The position numbers and the translations under genes are program-made. Below, piece by piece: positions 1 to 7,400 of a DNA stretch of 33,889 bases. The notes below the pieces were generated by a model. The model saw only the letters and a list, made by a program, of their open reading frames with translations. It was not told the origin of the DNA and ran no database searches. Each line of letters opens with the position of its first letter. The first letter of the stretch is position 1. Location: assembly GCA_029858345.1 (NCBI GenBank), contig JAOUFG010000017.1, positions 1 to 33,889 on the forward strand. The letters run 5' to 3'. This DNA comes from Phycisphaerae bacterium. Lineage in GTDB: Bacteria > Planctomycetota > Phycisphaerae > Sedimentisphaerales > Anaerohalosphaeraceae.

Positions 1-1
1 G

Positions 2-157
2 TTGCAAAAACACATCAATACCGCAATGGCATCCCCGGCGGACTGGATGCCCTGGAACTACAACGACCGGTTGCAAAGCATTGGCACCTCAAAATATTTT
101 TTTTCAGCATTGCCGAAAACTCACCGTGGTTCGTGGTTCGTGGTTCGTGGTTCGTAG
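2..157 (+). CDS. Possible 3' end of an upstream gene (partial)
   Basis: Frame 2 is open from the window edge to a TAG at 155-157 and reads as plausible protein (tryptophan-rich, with a WMPWNYNDRL stretch). I do not recognise the family. Its last residues, from about 127 on, are encoded by the TGGTTCG heptamer array, so the natural end may have been overrun by the repeat. Frame 1 is also open here, so the frame choice rests on protein-like composition only. Low confidence. Confidence 0.3.
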   Translation: MQKHINTAMASPADWMPWNYNDRLQSIGTSKYFFSALPKTHRGSWFVVRGS

Positions 158-175
158 TTAGTAGCTCGTGGTTCC
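127..175. repeat. Tandem heptamer array (TGGTTCG type)
   Basis: Seven 7-bp units lie head to tail. Units 127-133, 134-140, 141-147 and 148-154 are identical (TGGTTCG), followed by diverged TAGTTAG, TAGCTCG and TGGTTCC. A looser version (TTCGTAG type) precedes the related 53-bp repeat near 4525-4545, so array and 53-bp repeat behave as one compound repeat. Confidence 0.8.
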
Positions 176-223
176 TGCCGCGACGGGCGCGTGCACGGCG
201 GGAAGGATTTGCCCTTTCGGGCG
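171..223 (+). repeat. 53-bp direct repeat, copy 1 (left of cys module)
   Basis: This copy is 51/53 identical to 4546-4598, in the same orientation. It begins GTTCCTGCCGCGACGG, contains a central GTGCAC palindrome and ends in a GCCC-TTTC-GGGC hairpin. The two copies bracket the sulfate-activation operon at 243-4477. This copy lies just past the cysQ stop, so the hairpin could help end transcription, although no T-run follows. Confidence 0.85.
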
Positions 224-242
224 CAGCTATTTTCCAGAACGG

Positions 243-1019
243 TTATTCACTCAAACCCATATCCAACAGTTTTTCCAGAATGTCCGTATTCGCTGCAAAC
301 AGGCCCGGCAAAAGAGGATTTTGCTGGTTGAAGACTCGCGGGTTTGCATTTTTGTCCAGCACTTTACCGCCGGCGGCCTCGACCAAGAGCCACCCCGCCG
401 CGACGTCCCATTCATTCTTAGGCACCAGCGTAAAGGTGATGTCATTGAGCCCCGCCGCAATCCGCGCCATTTTATAGGCCACTGAGCCCATCGGGATCAT
501 CTCGAACGGCGCGTTTTCAAACCGCTTCCACTCGCCCCGCTTGACCTCGCTGCGGCTGGCCAGGACCGTCGCGCCGAGCAGATCGCGTTTATCGGTGACC
601 GTAACGGGTTTGCCGTTGAGCATTACGCCGGCGGCACGGGTGCCAAGAAAGGTCTGCTGTGCCGACGGCGAGCAGATGCCCGCCGCTTCCGGCCGGCCGT
701 TGACGACATAGGCGATGGAGATGCACCATTCGGGAATGCCCTGGATAAATTCGCGCGTGCCGTCCAGCGGGTCCACAATCCAGACACGCTCTTTGTTTAG
801 GCGGGAAAGATCGTCTTTGGTTTCCTCCGACAGCCAGCCCTCCCCTTGGCGCAGCAGTTCTGCTTTCAAAATTTTATCCAGCAGGACATCGGCTTCGGTG
901 ACCGGATCGCCGCCGGTTTTCAACGCAGATTGAATTTTGCCCGGCGTGAATTCTTCGAGTGCTTCTGTTGCCGCGGCGAGCGCCGTTTCGATCCGTTTCA
1001 ATACGTCTGCATAATCCAT
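243..1019 (-). CDS. cysQ: CysQ-type 3'(2'),5'-bisphosphate nucleotidase
   Basis: This is an inositol-monophosphatase-fold phosphatase of 258 aa. CysQ members hydrolyse PAP (3'-phosphoadenosine 5'-phosphate) to AMP and recycle the by-product of PAPS-dependent sulfation or reduction. Visible metal-site signatures are the LSEET segment near residues 63-67, WIVDPLDGTREF at 80-91 with D83 and D86, and WDVAAG at 204-209 with D205. It is the last gene of the minus-strand cys operon, 20 bp after cysN, which supports the CysQ reading over generic inositol phosphatase. The ATG at 1019 is the only reasonable start; the ribosome site is weak. Confidence 0.9.
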   Translation of the reverse strand: MDYADVLKRIETALAAATEALEEFTPGKIQSALKTGGDPVTEADVLLDKILKAELLRQGEGWLSEETKDDLSRLNKERVWIVDPLDGTREFIQGIPEWCISIAYVVNGRPEAAGICSPSAQQTFLGTRAAGVMLNGKPVTVTDKRDLLGATVLASRSEVKRGEWKRFENAPFEMIPMGSVAYKMARIAAGLNDITFTLVPKNEWDVAAGWLLVEAAGGKVLDKNANPRVFNQQNPLLPGLFAANTDILEKLLDMGLSE

Positions 1020-1039
1020 GAAGCCGGCGTCTTTCTTTT

Positions 1040-2842
1040 TTATGGCTTAAAGATAATTCCCTTGTTTTGCAGGAGGGTTTTGATGCTGCCCAGCGTTTCA
1101 TCCAGATCTGCCAGGTCGGGGATTTTCATCGCGAAATCAATATCGGTTGGTTCTTCACCCAGCCAGATCGGTTCAATCAGGTCGCTGTCCACCACATTTT
1201 GAATGATTTCCAGCTCTTTCTTCGTCAGACCGATGGCCGTAACCACCAAAATCACGCCGGCATCCAACAGAATGTTGGACACTTCGGCCAATCGCCGCAG
1301 ATGCTCTGGGCGATGTGTTTGGTCGGGACCAGGCTTTTTGATGTCCGCATCCACGCCGTACAGCACATTGGCGATGCCCATAAAGTAAACCGTTTTACCA
1401 TCGGCGAACAGCTGCTGCTCAATGGCACGGGCCAGTGTTTTCTTCCCGGTGTTTCGTTTACCGGTAATGAGGATCAGGGCAGCCTTCTGGTTATAGCGTT
1501 CCCACCGCTGTTCCCGGCCAATGCTGCTACCGGTCCATTTCAGGTTACGCTGCATGACCTGCTGACGCATCTGCTGCTGGTCATCGGCCAGCGCTTCGCG
1601 AATGATGCCGCCGCCGCGAATCTCATACTCATCCACGATGACAAACCGTCCCGTCGCGGAAATGTCGTCAATTGCATCAAACGCGACGGCATGCTGGCAG
1701 CACAAAATGCATTCGGCAACGTCGTGATAGTCGATGCTGTCTTTTTGGCGTGCGGAACTTAGATCCGAGGCGTCCATGACACTGGTAATCTCTTCGATAC
1801 GCACCGGTTCTTTCACCGTTCCGACTTTCAGGATATAATCTTTACCCTTTTCCATCGGTTTTTTGCCCATCCAGAACAGATTGACGCGAAGTCGTTTGCT
1901 GACCTGAGGCGCGGGTTGGTCGGCTCGTGCGGCCATCTGGCCGCGTGCAATATAAATCTGCTGCTGGAGTGTAAAGCTGGCTGCGTTTCCGGCAGAAAAC
2001 TCTTTGGGAGACGGGGCGTTAAATCGCTCCAATGATTTTACAATGCTTCGTTTGCCTGACGGGTAGAAAACAACTTCGTCACCGACTGAAACCGTCCCGG
2101 TATCGACCGTTCCGGCGACCAGCCGCCGCTTGTCCCCGGCTTTGGTGAACTTATACACATCCTGTACCGGCATGCGGAAGGGCTTATCGACCGGCAGGGC
2201 TTCTTTTTGAAAGCTATCCAGCGACTCCAATACCGTTTGGCCGGTGTACCAAGGCATTTTATCGCTCAATGCCGCAATCGTATCGCCCTGCATACCACTG
2301 ACCGGCAGGAACGCTTTGGCCGTCAGGCCGATTCCATCTAAAAATGCCGTATATTCCCGAACAATCGAATCAAAAACCTGCTGGTCGTAGTTGACCAGAT
2401 CCATTTTGTTGACCAGTACCACCATCTGGCGGATGCCCAGCATGGAGATCATGTAGCCGTGCCGGCGGGAGTTTTCCCGGACACCTTCTTCGGCATCAAT
2501 CACCAGCAAGGCCGCTTCGGCATGCGAGGCGCCCGTGACCATATTTTTCAAAAACTCGATATGCCCGGGTGCGTCAATGATGATGTAATGCCGCTTGGGC
2601 GTCTTAAAAAAGACGCGGGCCGCATCAATGGTAATCCCTTGCGACTGCTCATCCTTGAGGGCATCCAGCAGAAACGCGTATTCAAACGGCTTGCTGTTTC
2701 GCCGACAGGTTTCTTTGACCTGCGCCAGTTTGCCCTTCGGCAGCGAATCGGTATCGGCCAGCAGTCGCCCAATGACAGTGCTTTTGCCGTGATCTACATG
2801 TCCGGCAATAACGATATTCATTTGCTCATTTTTATTTGTCAT
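1040..2842 (-). CDS. cysN: Sulfate adenylyltransferase GTPase subunit CysN with fused CysC-like domain
   Basis: Large subunit of ATP sulfurylase, 600 aa from ATG 2842. It uses GTP to drive APS formation by CysD. The N-terminal GTPase shows the P-loop GHVDHGKS (14-21), DAPGH (90-94) and NKMD (145-148), followed by EF-Tu-like beta-barrel domains. From about residue 445 there is an APS-kinase-like domain with a P-loop-like GKRNTGKKT (about 461-469) and a recognisable [14 protein letters not shown] helix. The DGD motif of APS kinase is replaced by an MGIAN segment, so this part looks catalytically degenerate; a separate intact cysC exists at 3941. An upstream in-frame start (2899) would overlap DUF2061 much further. 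ATG 2842 overlaps its stop by 11 nt. Confidence 0.9.
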   Translation of the reverse strand: MTNKNEQMNIVIAGHVDHGKSTVIGRLLADTDSLPKGKLAQVKETCRRNSKPFEYAFLLDALKDEQSQGITIDAARVFFKTPKRHYIIIDAPGHIEFLKNMVTGASHAEAALLVIDAEEGVRENSRRHGYMISMLGIRQMVVLVNKMDLVNYDQQVFDSIVREYTAFLDGIGLTAKAFLPVSGMQGDTIAALSDKMPWYTGQTVLESLDSFQKEALPVDKPFRMPVQDVYKFTKAGDKRRLVAGTVDTGTVSVGDEVVFYPSGKRSIVKSLERFNAPSPKEFSAGNAASFTLQQQIYIARGQMAARADQPAPQVSKRLRVNLFWMGKKPMEKGKDYILKVGTVKEPVRIEEITSVMDASDLSSARQKDSIDYHDVAECILCCQHAVAFDAIDDISATGRFVIVDEYEIRGGGIIREALADDQQQMRQQVMQRNLKWTGSSIGREQRWERYNQKAALILITGKRNTGKKTLARAIEQQLFADGKTVYFMGIANVLYGVDADIKKPGPDQTHRPEHLRRLAEVSNILLDAGVILVVTAIGLTKKELEIIQNVVDSDLIEPIWLGEEPTDIDFAMKIPDLADLDETLGSIKTLLQNKGIIFKP

Positions 2843-3056
2843 ACGGTACCAATCCCCAAGAAATTCGTGCCCATGCCCGTTCATGACTGTAATAGACAAT
2901 CATCTTGATAAAAAACTCCGCACCTCCGATAGCCAGCGCGGTATTGACTTGTCCGGTGCCGATCCAGACCAGTATCATGGTCGTTAAGGTCGCCAAAATA
3001 CGCCAACTGAACGATTTGGCAATCGATCGGGACGGTCTTGCATGTTGTTTCATCAT
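2832..3056 (-). CDS. DUF2061 small membrane protein
   Basis: A 74-aa protein of the DUF2061 family, recognised by the [17 protein letters not shown] start, a hydrophobic segment (about residues 22-45), and the [12 protein letters not shown] end. Two membrane-spanning stretches are likely. The function is unknown; family members recur beside sulfate-activation genes. The start overlaps the cysD stop by one base (TAATG), and the end overlaps cysN, so translation is probably coupled. The location inside the cys operon is direct observation; a role in sulfate metabolism is inference. Confidence 0.8.
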   Translation of the reverse strand: MMKQHARPSRSIAKSFSWRILATLTTMILVWIGTGQVNTALAIGGAEFFIKMIVYYSHERAWARISWGLVPYDK

Positions 3057-3937
3057 TACATATATCCTTCACGTCTGAGTGTTTCCAGACCGCCTCCGTC
3101 TTCGGCATCCTGTGCCCGGCCGGAGCGTTCGGCGATGTTCGACAAGTGGCCGCTGCGAAGTTCTTCGACAATGTCTTTCGGATTTTTTGCCTGCGACTCA
3201 ATCGGGAACGTGCAGGGATAGCACCCCAGAGAACGAAACCGTTTTCCGTCACCCTGATCATAGTACAGCGAAACCGTTGGGATCTTTTCCCGGTCGATAT
3301 ATTCCCAGATATTCAACTCGGTCCAGTCCAGCAGCGGATGGACCCGTACATGTGTGCCTGGGGCAAAGTCGGTCTTGAACTGGTTCCAGAATTCCGGCGG
3401 CTGGTCGGCAATATCCCATTCATTCTGCCGGTCGCGCGGTGAAAAATAGCGTTCCTTGGATCGTGACCCTTCCTCATCCGCCCGCAGACCGACAATCACA
3501 CCGGTAAACGGCTCGGTGTTGGCATCGACTTCATACCGACCCAGTGCATGATTGAACCGGTATCGGGGCCACTGTCCGCTGAGCGTATGTTTCAGCGCCT
3601 CGGTCTTGAGCAGCTTGCAGCAGGTCAGCCGGTCGGCGTTACCATCGGGAAAGGTCTTCCTGGTGTCCAGCGCTTCGCGGTTTTCGCCATAAACCATATC
3701 CAGATGCCACTCTTTCGTCAGTCGATCCCGGTACTCAATCATCTCCGGGATTTTGTAATGCGTATCGATATGCACCAGCGGAAACGGTACATGCCCGCCA
3801 AAGGCCTTCCGCGCCAGCCACAAGAGAACGGTGCTGTCCTTGCCGATAGACCAGAGCATACACAAGCTCTTGAAGTTGGCATACGCTTCCCGCAGAATAT
3901 GAACGCCCAAACTTTCCAGATGATCCAAATGATCCAC
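3056..3937 (-). CDS. cysD: Sulfate adenylyltransferase small subunit CysD
   Basis: ATP sulfurylase catalytic subunit of the PAPS-reductase-like fold, 293 aa, close to the usual length. It adenylylates sulfate to APS together with CysN. The PP-loop SIGKDST lies at residues 30-36. Other family landmarks are [31 protein letters not shown], the [10 protein letters not shown] segment and the [10 protein letters not shown] cysteine-containing stretch. The start codon is GTG at 3937, with AGGA seven bases upstream inside the end of cysC. It is separated from cysC by 3 bp and overlaps DUF2061 by one base. Confidence 0.95.
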   Translation of the reverse strand: MDHLDHLESLGVHILREAYANFKSLCMLWSIGKDSTVLLWLARKAFGGHVPFPLVHIDTHYKIPEMIEYRDRLTKEWHLDMVYGENREALDTRKTFPDGNADRLTCCKLLKTEALKHTLSGQWPRYRFNHALGRYEVDANTEPFTGVIVGLRADEEGSRSKERYFSPRDRQNEWDIADQPPEFWNQFKTDFAPGTHVRVHPLLDWTELNIWEYIDREKIPTVSLYYDQGDGKRFRSLGCYPCTFPIESQAKNPKDIVEELRSGHLSNIAERSGRAQDAEDGGGLETLRREGYM

Positions 3938-3940
3938 GTG

Positions 3941-4477
3941 CTAATCCTGTAAATAAGGTTTCAAATAATCCATAATTTGTGTCATCGACTGCTCAACTGT
4001 CTGATGTTCCGTATCCACTGTAATTTCCGGCTGATTCGGTTCTTCATACGGGTCATCAATGCCGGTAAATTCTTTGATTTCCCCGGCCAGCGCCTTTTTA
4101 TACAGACCCTTCACGTCACGCCGTTGGCACTCGTCCAGCGAGCTCTTGACATACACTTCGATAAAATGACCGCACAGGTTTCGGACAAAATCCCGTGCCG
4201 CCCGATACGGTGAAATAAACGATGCAATGACAATTACGCCGTGATGTTCCAACCGCGAGGCCATAAAGCCGACCCGCCTGATATGCTCGTCGCGGGCTTC
4301 TTTGGAAAAACCGGTATTCGGAAAAACTCCCCGCAGAATGTCTCCGTCCAGGCGTTCGACTTTTTTGCCCAACCGCTCTAAATGCTCGTGAAGCTGTTCG
4401 GCAAGCGTACTTTTGCCGGAGCCGGACAGCCCCGTCAGCCACAGTACGAATCCTTCTTGTTTTTTGTTCTGACTCAA
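3941..4477 (-). CDS. cysC: Adenylylsulfate kinase (APS kinase) CysC
   Basis: Phosphorylates APS to PAPS, 178 aa, full family length. The Walker A motif GLSGSGKST is at 16-24, the DGD motif at 44-46, and the FSKEARDEHIRRVGFMA and FISPYRAARD segments are intact, so this copy looks active, unlike the CysC-like tail of CysN. The start codon is TTG at 4477 with AGAGG eight bases upstream. It is the first gene of the operon. Because CysC and CysQ are both present, the module can feed PAPS-dependent sulfotransferases, but no sulfotransferase is seen in this window. Confidence 0.93.
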   Translation of the reverse strand: MSQNKKQEGFVLWLTGLSGSGKSTLAEQLHEHLERLGKKVERLDGDILRGVFPNTGFSKEARDEHIRRVGFMASRLEHHGVIVIASFISPYRAARDFVRNLCGHFIEVYVKSSLDECQRRDVKGLYKKALAGEIKEFTGIDDPYEEPNQPEITVDTEHQTVEQSMTQIMDYLKPYLQD

Positions 4478-4545
4478 AAATAAAACCTCTTGTTAACTCA
4501 AACTGACCGGTGATCGGTTTGAGAGTTCGTAGTTTTTAGTTCGTA

Positions 4546-4598
4546 GTTCCTGCCGCGACGGGCGCGTGCACGGCGGGAAAGATTCGCCCTTTCGGGCG
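4546..4598 (+). repeat. 53-bp direct repeat, copy 2 (right of cys module)
   Basis: Two differences from 171-223. Here the terminal hairpin is perfect: TCGCCC, loop TTTC, GGGCGA. It is preceded by a degenerate TTCGTAG array, as copy 1 is by the TGGTTCG array. The identity ends sharply on the right side of both copies, which marks the repeat boundary. Confidence 0.85.
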
Positions 4599-4749
4599 AG
4601 GCCTATATCGCCGCAACCCAACGGGAATTTTCAATCGGGACTACTATATCTATCTCGCGTCGAAATTGCAAGATAAAACTGCCGTCATTTTAGAGTGTTA
4701 ACTCCTACAACTTTGTTCCATTATTCGGTCAGCCCTTGGGATTCAATGC

Positions 4750-4777
4750 TTGTAATCCGGACGTTTTCTGTTATAGT
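4750..4777 (+). promoter_or_regulatory. Candidate sigma-70 promoter for the waa operon
   Basis: The -35 element is TTGTAA (4750-4755) and the -10 element is TATAGT (4772-4777), with a 16-bp spacer. It lies about 250 bp upstream of the waaG start, so the transcript would carry a long leader with the palindromic element 4869-4962. Sequence match only. Confidence 0.35.
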
Positions 4778-4868
4778 AAGTCCGCTTTGAGCCATGAGCT
4801 TTCAGCTATCAGCATTCAATTTTCAGAAGTCAGGGCGACCTGAAGGTGTGAATATAGGAATGTAAGGA

Positions 4869-4962
4869 GGGCCTCAGAGGCCCAGCGAGCAAAACTGCCG
4901 ATAGCGCTATGCTGTCGACAGTTTGAAAAAAACTTAGAGGTGCCTCAGGGGCACGAAAGCCA
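4869..4962 (+). repeat. Palindromic leader element A
   Basis: GGGCCTC and GAGGCCC face each other around A4876. Then comes CAGCGA, then a stem AAACTG (4892-4897) / CAGTTT (4919-4924) enclosing ATAGCGCTAT, then GTGCC/GGCAC arms near 4940-4953. The CTCAGAG..CCCAGCGA core recurs at 7320-7336 upstream of the double-kinase gene. It may be a mobile palindromic repeat or a leader RNA structure. Confidence 0.5.
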
Positions 4963-5030
4963 GATGTACAAGAGCGGCGATGCCTGTTGTCCATCTCAAA
5001 AGCAAGCACGAAAGAAAAGTTAAGAAAGCA

Positions 5031-6218
5031 ATGACAAAATATAAACTGGCGTTTGTAATTGAACGGTATTTTGAGTTTGGCGGCCTGCAGCGTGACATGC
5101 GGCGGTTTGCTCTTGTGTGCGCACAGGCGGGCCATGCGGTCACGGTCTTTACCGGCCGATGGGACGGTCCCGATGAGCCAACACTTAAGGTTCAAATCAT
5201 CGATTTCAGGACGTCGTCGAATCATGGGACAATGCAAAAGCTGGATTGCTTTGTCCGAAATCTCAGAAAGCAACGAGACTTTGACTGCATTGTCGGGTTT
5301 AATCGAGTCGGAGGCCTGGACGTCTACTTTGGAGGTGATCTTTGTCTCAAAGGGAAACTGCAACACCAGCATCGCATGTGGTTACGTTTTCTGCCGCGAT
5401 ATCGTGCCTATCTCCAGTTGGAAGCAAGTGCCTTTGGCCCGACCAGCAACACAGAATTGATGCTGATTTGCCCATCCGAAGCAGAGTCGATTCGCCGAAT
5501 TTATAGTATCGCAACGAATCGCATCCACTTATTGCCGCCGGGAATTGACCGCAACAGGCTTATCGCAAACCCATTGACCGCCGAAGAAAGAAATGAATTT
5601 CGCAAGACATTCGGCGTTTCGGAAGATGAACTCATGATTCTGACCGTGGGTTCGAGTTTTCATACCAAGGGCATCGACCGGGGCATTTATGCCATCGCCG
5701 CTCTGTCGGATAATCTCAAAAAATGCTGCCGGTATGTTGTGGTCGGTCAAGGTAATAACAAAAAGTTTCATGCCATTGCCCGAAAGGCAGGTATCGGCAA
5801 CCGGGTCCAATTCACAGGTGGCCGTAAGGATGTCCCGAATTTTTACTATGCCGCCGATCTGCTGATCCACCCTGCACGAACAGAAACGACCGGCAGCGTC
5901 CTGCTGGAAGCATTGGTGGCTGGATTACCTGTCATAGCAACCGGGAACTGCGGGTACGCGCATTATATCCAGAAAGCGGGTGGCGGGATCGTTTGCACAG
6001 AACCATTTGACCATACGCGGTTCAATTACTTGCTCGGGGATATCCTGACCAACGATAAACGACGAGCGGAGTATGGTAAAAACGGCAGTGAATACTGCCA
6101 AAACGCCGATATTTACAGTATGGTCGAAAAAGGCGTTGAAATCATCGTCAACCGTGCAAAGAAGAATCGAGAAAAAATAGGAACCACGAAAAACACAAAT
6201 GGCCACGAATATTGTTAA
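5031..6218 (+). CDS. waaG: WaaG-like LPS core glycosyltransferase (GT4)
   Basis: GT-B glycosyltransferase of family GT4, 395 aa from ATG 5031. It strongly resembles enterobacterial WaaG (RfaG), the UDP-glucose:(heptosyl)LPS alpha-1,3-glucosyltransferase acting on the inner face of the membrane. Landmarks are the N-terminal FEFGGLQRDMRR segment, VGFNRVGGLDVYF, LPPGIDRNR, and the donor-site stretch TETTGSVLLEALVAGLPVI followed by NCGYAHYI. An in-frame ATG at 4980 exists, but family alignment favours 5031; its AAGAAAG ribosome site is weak. The last dozen residues are encoded by a dispersed ACCACGAA-type repeat. First gene of the rightward LPS-core operon, next to waaP as in enterobacteria. The exact acceptor sugar is unproven. 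Confidence 0.9.
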   Translation: MTKYKLAFVIERYFEFGGLQRDMRRFALVCAQAGHAVTVFTGRWDGPDEPTLKVQIIDFRTSSNHGTMQKLDCFVRNLRKQRDFDCIVGFNRVGGLDVYFGGDLCLKGKLQHQHRMWLRFLPRYRAYLQLEASAFGPTSNTELMLICPSEAESIRRIYSIATNRIHLLPPGIDRNRLIANPLTAEERNEFRKTFGVSEDELMILTVGSSFHTKGIDRGIYAIAALSDNLKKCCRYVVVGQGNNKKFHAIARKAGIGNRVQFTGGRKDVPNFYYAADLLIHPARTETTGSVLLEALVAGLPVIATGNCGYAHYIQKAGGGIVCTEPFDHTRFNYLLGDILTNDKRRAEYGKNGSEYCQNADIYSMVEKGVEIIVNRAKKNREKIGTTKNTNGHEYC

Positions 6219-6250
6219 CCACAGATTACACAGATTGACACAGATTCTAA
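6181..6250 (+). repeat. Dispersed ACCACGAA / CCACAGATTACACAG repeat
   Basis: The stretch contains GAACCACGAAAAACACAAAT followed by TTAACCACAGATTACACAG. Similar low-complexity blocks are scattered through many environmental bacterial genomes. A partner lies at 7206-7235. The repeat supplies the tail and stop codon of the preceding waaG-like gene. Confidence 0.7.
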
Positions 6251-6359
6251 GCCGCTTGTCGGATTGGCGTCCTTGCTGTCCAAAACGAAAGGAATCCTTC
6301 GAAGAGAACTTCTGCTTTTCCCTTACGATTTTGTTCAGTGGCTTAACAACCCAAGCGGT

Positions 6360-6388
6360 CAGATATCAGAAGTCAGTAGTCAGAAGCC
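6360..6388 (+). repeat. Dispersed AGTCAGTAGTCAGAAG-type repeat
   Basis: The run of TCAGAAGTCAG and AGTAGTCAGAAG is shared with about 4819-4830 and 9945-9956. Each copy sits just upstream of a gene start in the waa operon, which makes automatic start calls in this region run too long. Confidence 0.6.
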
Positions 6389-6398
6389 GAGGAAATGG

Positions 6399-7241
6399 AT
6401 GATTGAGATATACCCGGATTATAAAGAGATTTTTAAGTCGTTCAAAAGCGTCGATGATTTCCTGAAGATCGATATTGATATCGTTCGGGATTTTAAGAAC
6501 CGCAAGACGGGTCGATTTTTCATCGACGGCAAAGGATTTTATATTAAAAAGCATTTTGAGTGTGGGATCGGTGCGATACTAGATGAACTTTTCCACCTGA
6601 GAAAACCGCACATCGGAGCCGGTCATGAGCGGGCCCTTCTGGACAGACTTCGCACTATCGGTATTGATACAATGGCGGTTGCCGCATTCGGTCAGGATGG
6701 CAAGATACTTTCCACCCAACGCTCTTTTTTGGTTACAGAAGAATTGACAAATGTTGCCAGTCTCGAAGATATCTGTGCTCGATGGCGAACAAAACCGCCA
6801 ACCACGGTAATTAAAAAAGCGTTGCTGCAAAAAGTTGCCGAAATTGCAAAAACACTGCATAACAGCGGGATCAATCACCGGGATTTTTACCTGTGCCATT
6901 TTCTGATGGATACGGGCAATCTGCAGGCAGCTGAGATGGGGAAACAGCCGCCGACACTTTATCTAATGGATTTGCATCGTGCTCAGCAGCGAAACGAAGT
7001 ACCCTTTCGCTGGCGGGTCAAGGATATCGGCGGGTTGTATTTTTCAGCCATGGATATCGAATTGAATCGAACCGATCTGTTTCGGTTTATGACGCTGTAC
7101 ACCGGAAAATCGCTGCGGCAGACTTTACACGAGGACCGGGGTTTCTGGAAAGCCGTCCGGCGGCGAGCGGTTTGGACCTATCGGCGAGATTTCGGTAAAA
7201 ACCCTGAACCACGAATAGCACGAATGGACACGAAAAAATAA
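6399..7241 (+). CDS. waaP: WaaP (RfaP)-like LPS core heptose kinase
   Basis: Kinase-fold enzyme of 280 aa that in enterobacteria phosphorylates heptose I of the LPS inner core using ATP. It matches WaaP along its length: KTGRFFIDGKGFYIKKHF with K50 and K51 for ATP binding, a helix-C glutamate near E77, catalytic NHRDFYLCHFL at 159-169 with D162, metal-binding DLHRAQ with D181, and RWRVKDIGGLYFSAMD. ATG 6399 is chosen because GAGGA lies five bases upstream and WaaP proteins start here; the longer in-frame start at 6264 would add 45 residues partly encoded by the AGTCAGTAG repeat. The C-terminal tail from about residue 269 is also repeat-encoded. It follows waaG, a classic core-biosynthesis pairing. 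Confidence 0.9.
   Translation: MIEIYPDYKEIFKSFKSVDDFLKIDIDIVRDFKNRKTGRFFIDGKGFYIKKHFECGIGAILDELFHLRKPHIGAGHERALLDRLRTIGIDTMAVAAFGQDGKILSTQRSFLVTEELTNVASLEDICARWRTKPPTTVIKKALLQKVAEIAKTLHNSGINHRDFYLCHFLMDTGNLQAAEMGKQPPTLYLMDLHRAQQRNEVPFRWRVKDIGGLYFSAMDIELNRTDLFRFMTLYTGKSLRQTLHEDRGFWKAVRRRAVWTYRRDFGKNPEPRIARMDTKK
7206..7235 (+). repeat. Dispersed ACCACGAA repeat, second copy
   Basis: GAACCACGAATAGCACGAAT and the following bases align with 6181-6210. It is read in a different frame from the first copy and forms the end of the waaP coding region. Confidence 0.7.
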
Positions 7242-7318
7242 GTGTTCGGCTTTATTGATTTGGCTCAAAGGCTTTGCCTCAGGGTGGTTTACAGCACTAA
7301 CGGCTATCATGAAAAAGA

Positions 7319-7383
7319 GGCTCAGAGCCCCAGCGAATGAAACTCAAAAGAGCGTCCCGATGAATCGGGACTGTTTTGAGTTT
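7319..7383 (+). repeat. Palindromic leader element B with two-tier hairpin
   Basis: GGCTC and GAGCC face each other around A7324, followed by CAGCGA. Then comes a perfect 10-bp stem AAACTCAAAA (7340-7349) / TTTTGAGTTT (7374-7383), enclosing a second stem GTCCCG (7354-7359) / CGGGAC (7366-7371) with a six-base loop. It ends 17 bp before the double-kinase start at 7401. It resembles element A at 4869. It could attenuate, protect an mRNA end, or be a mobile palindrome. Confidence 0.6.
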
Positions 7384-7400
7384 TAACAAAAGCAATTTGA

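Larger units (their letters stand above)
4478..5030. other. Divergent intergenic region between cysC and waaG
   Basis: This 553-bp spacer separates the leftward cys operon from the rightward waa operon, so promoters for both should lie here. It holds a hairpin with arms CTCAAACTGA and TCGGTTTGAG near 4497-4523, the second 53-bp repeat, a candidate rightward promoter at 4750-4777, a degenerate AGCTTTCAGCTATCAGC-type short repeat at about 4793-4832, and the structured element 4869-4962. I see no convincing protein-coding gene; the open frames here are antisense to waaG or lack ribosome sites. Confidence 0.6.

Noticed and set aside
127-175. Possible CRISPR array from the tandem heptamers
   Set aside because: Units are 7 bp and contiguous with no spacers, and no cas genes are present.
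1067-1762. 231-codon open frame on the plus strand
   Set aside because: It is antisense to cysN, has no recognisable domain, and the minus-strand gene carries all family motifs.
4830-5372. 180-codon minus-strand frame across the waaG start
   Set aside because: Overlaps the well-supported waaG gene and lacks a ribosome site and protein-like motifs.
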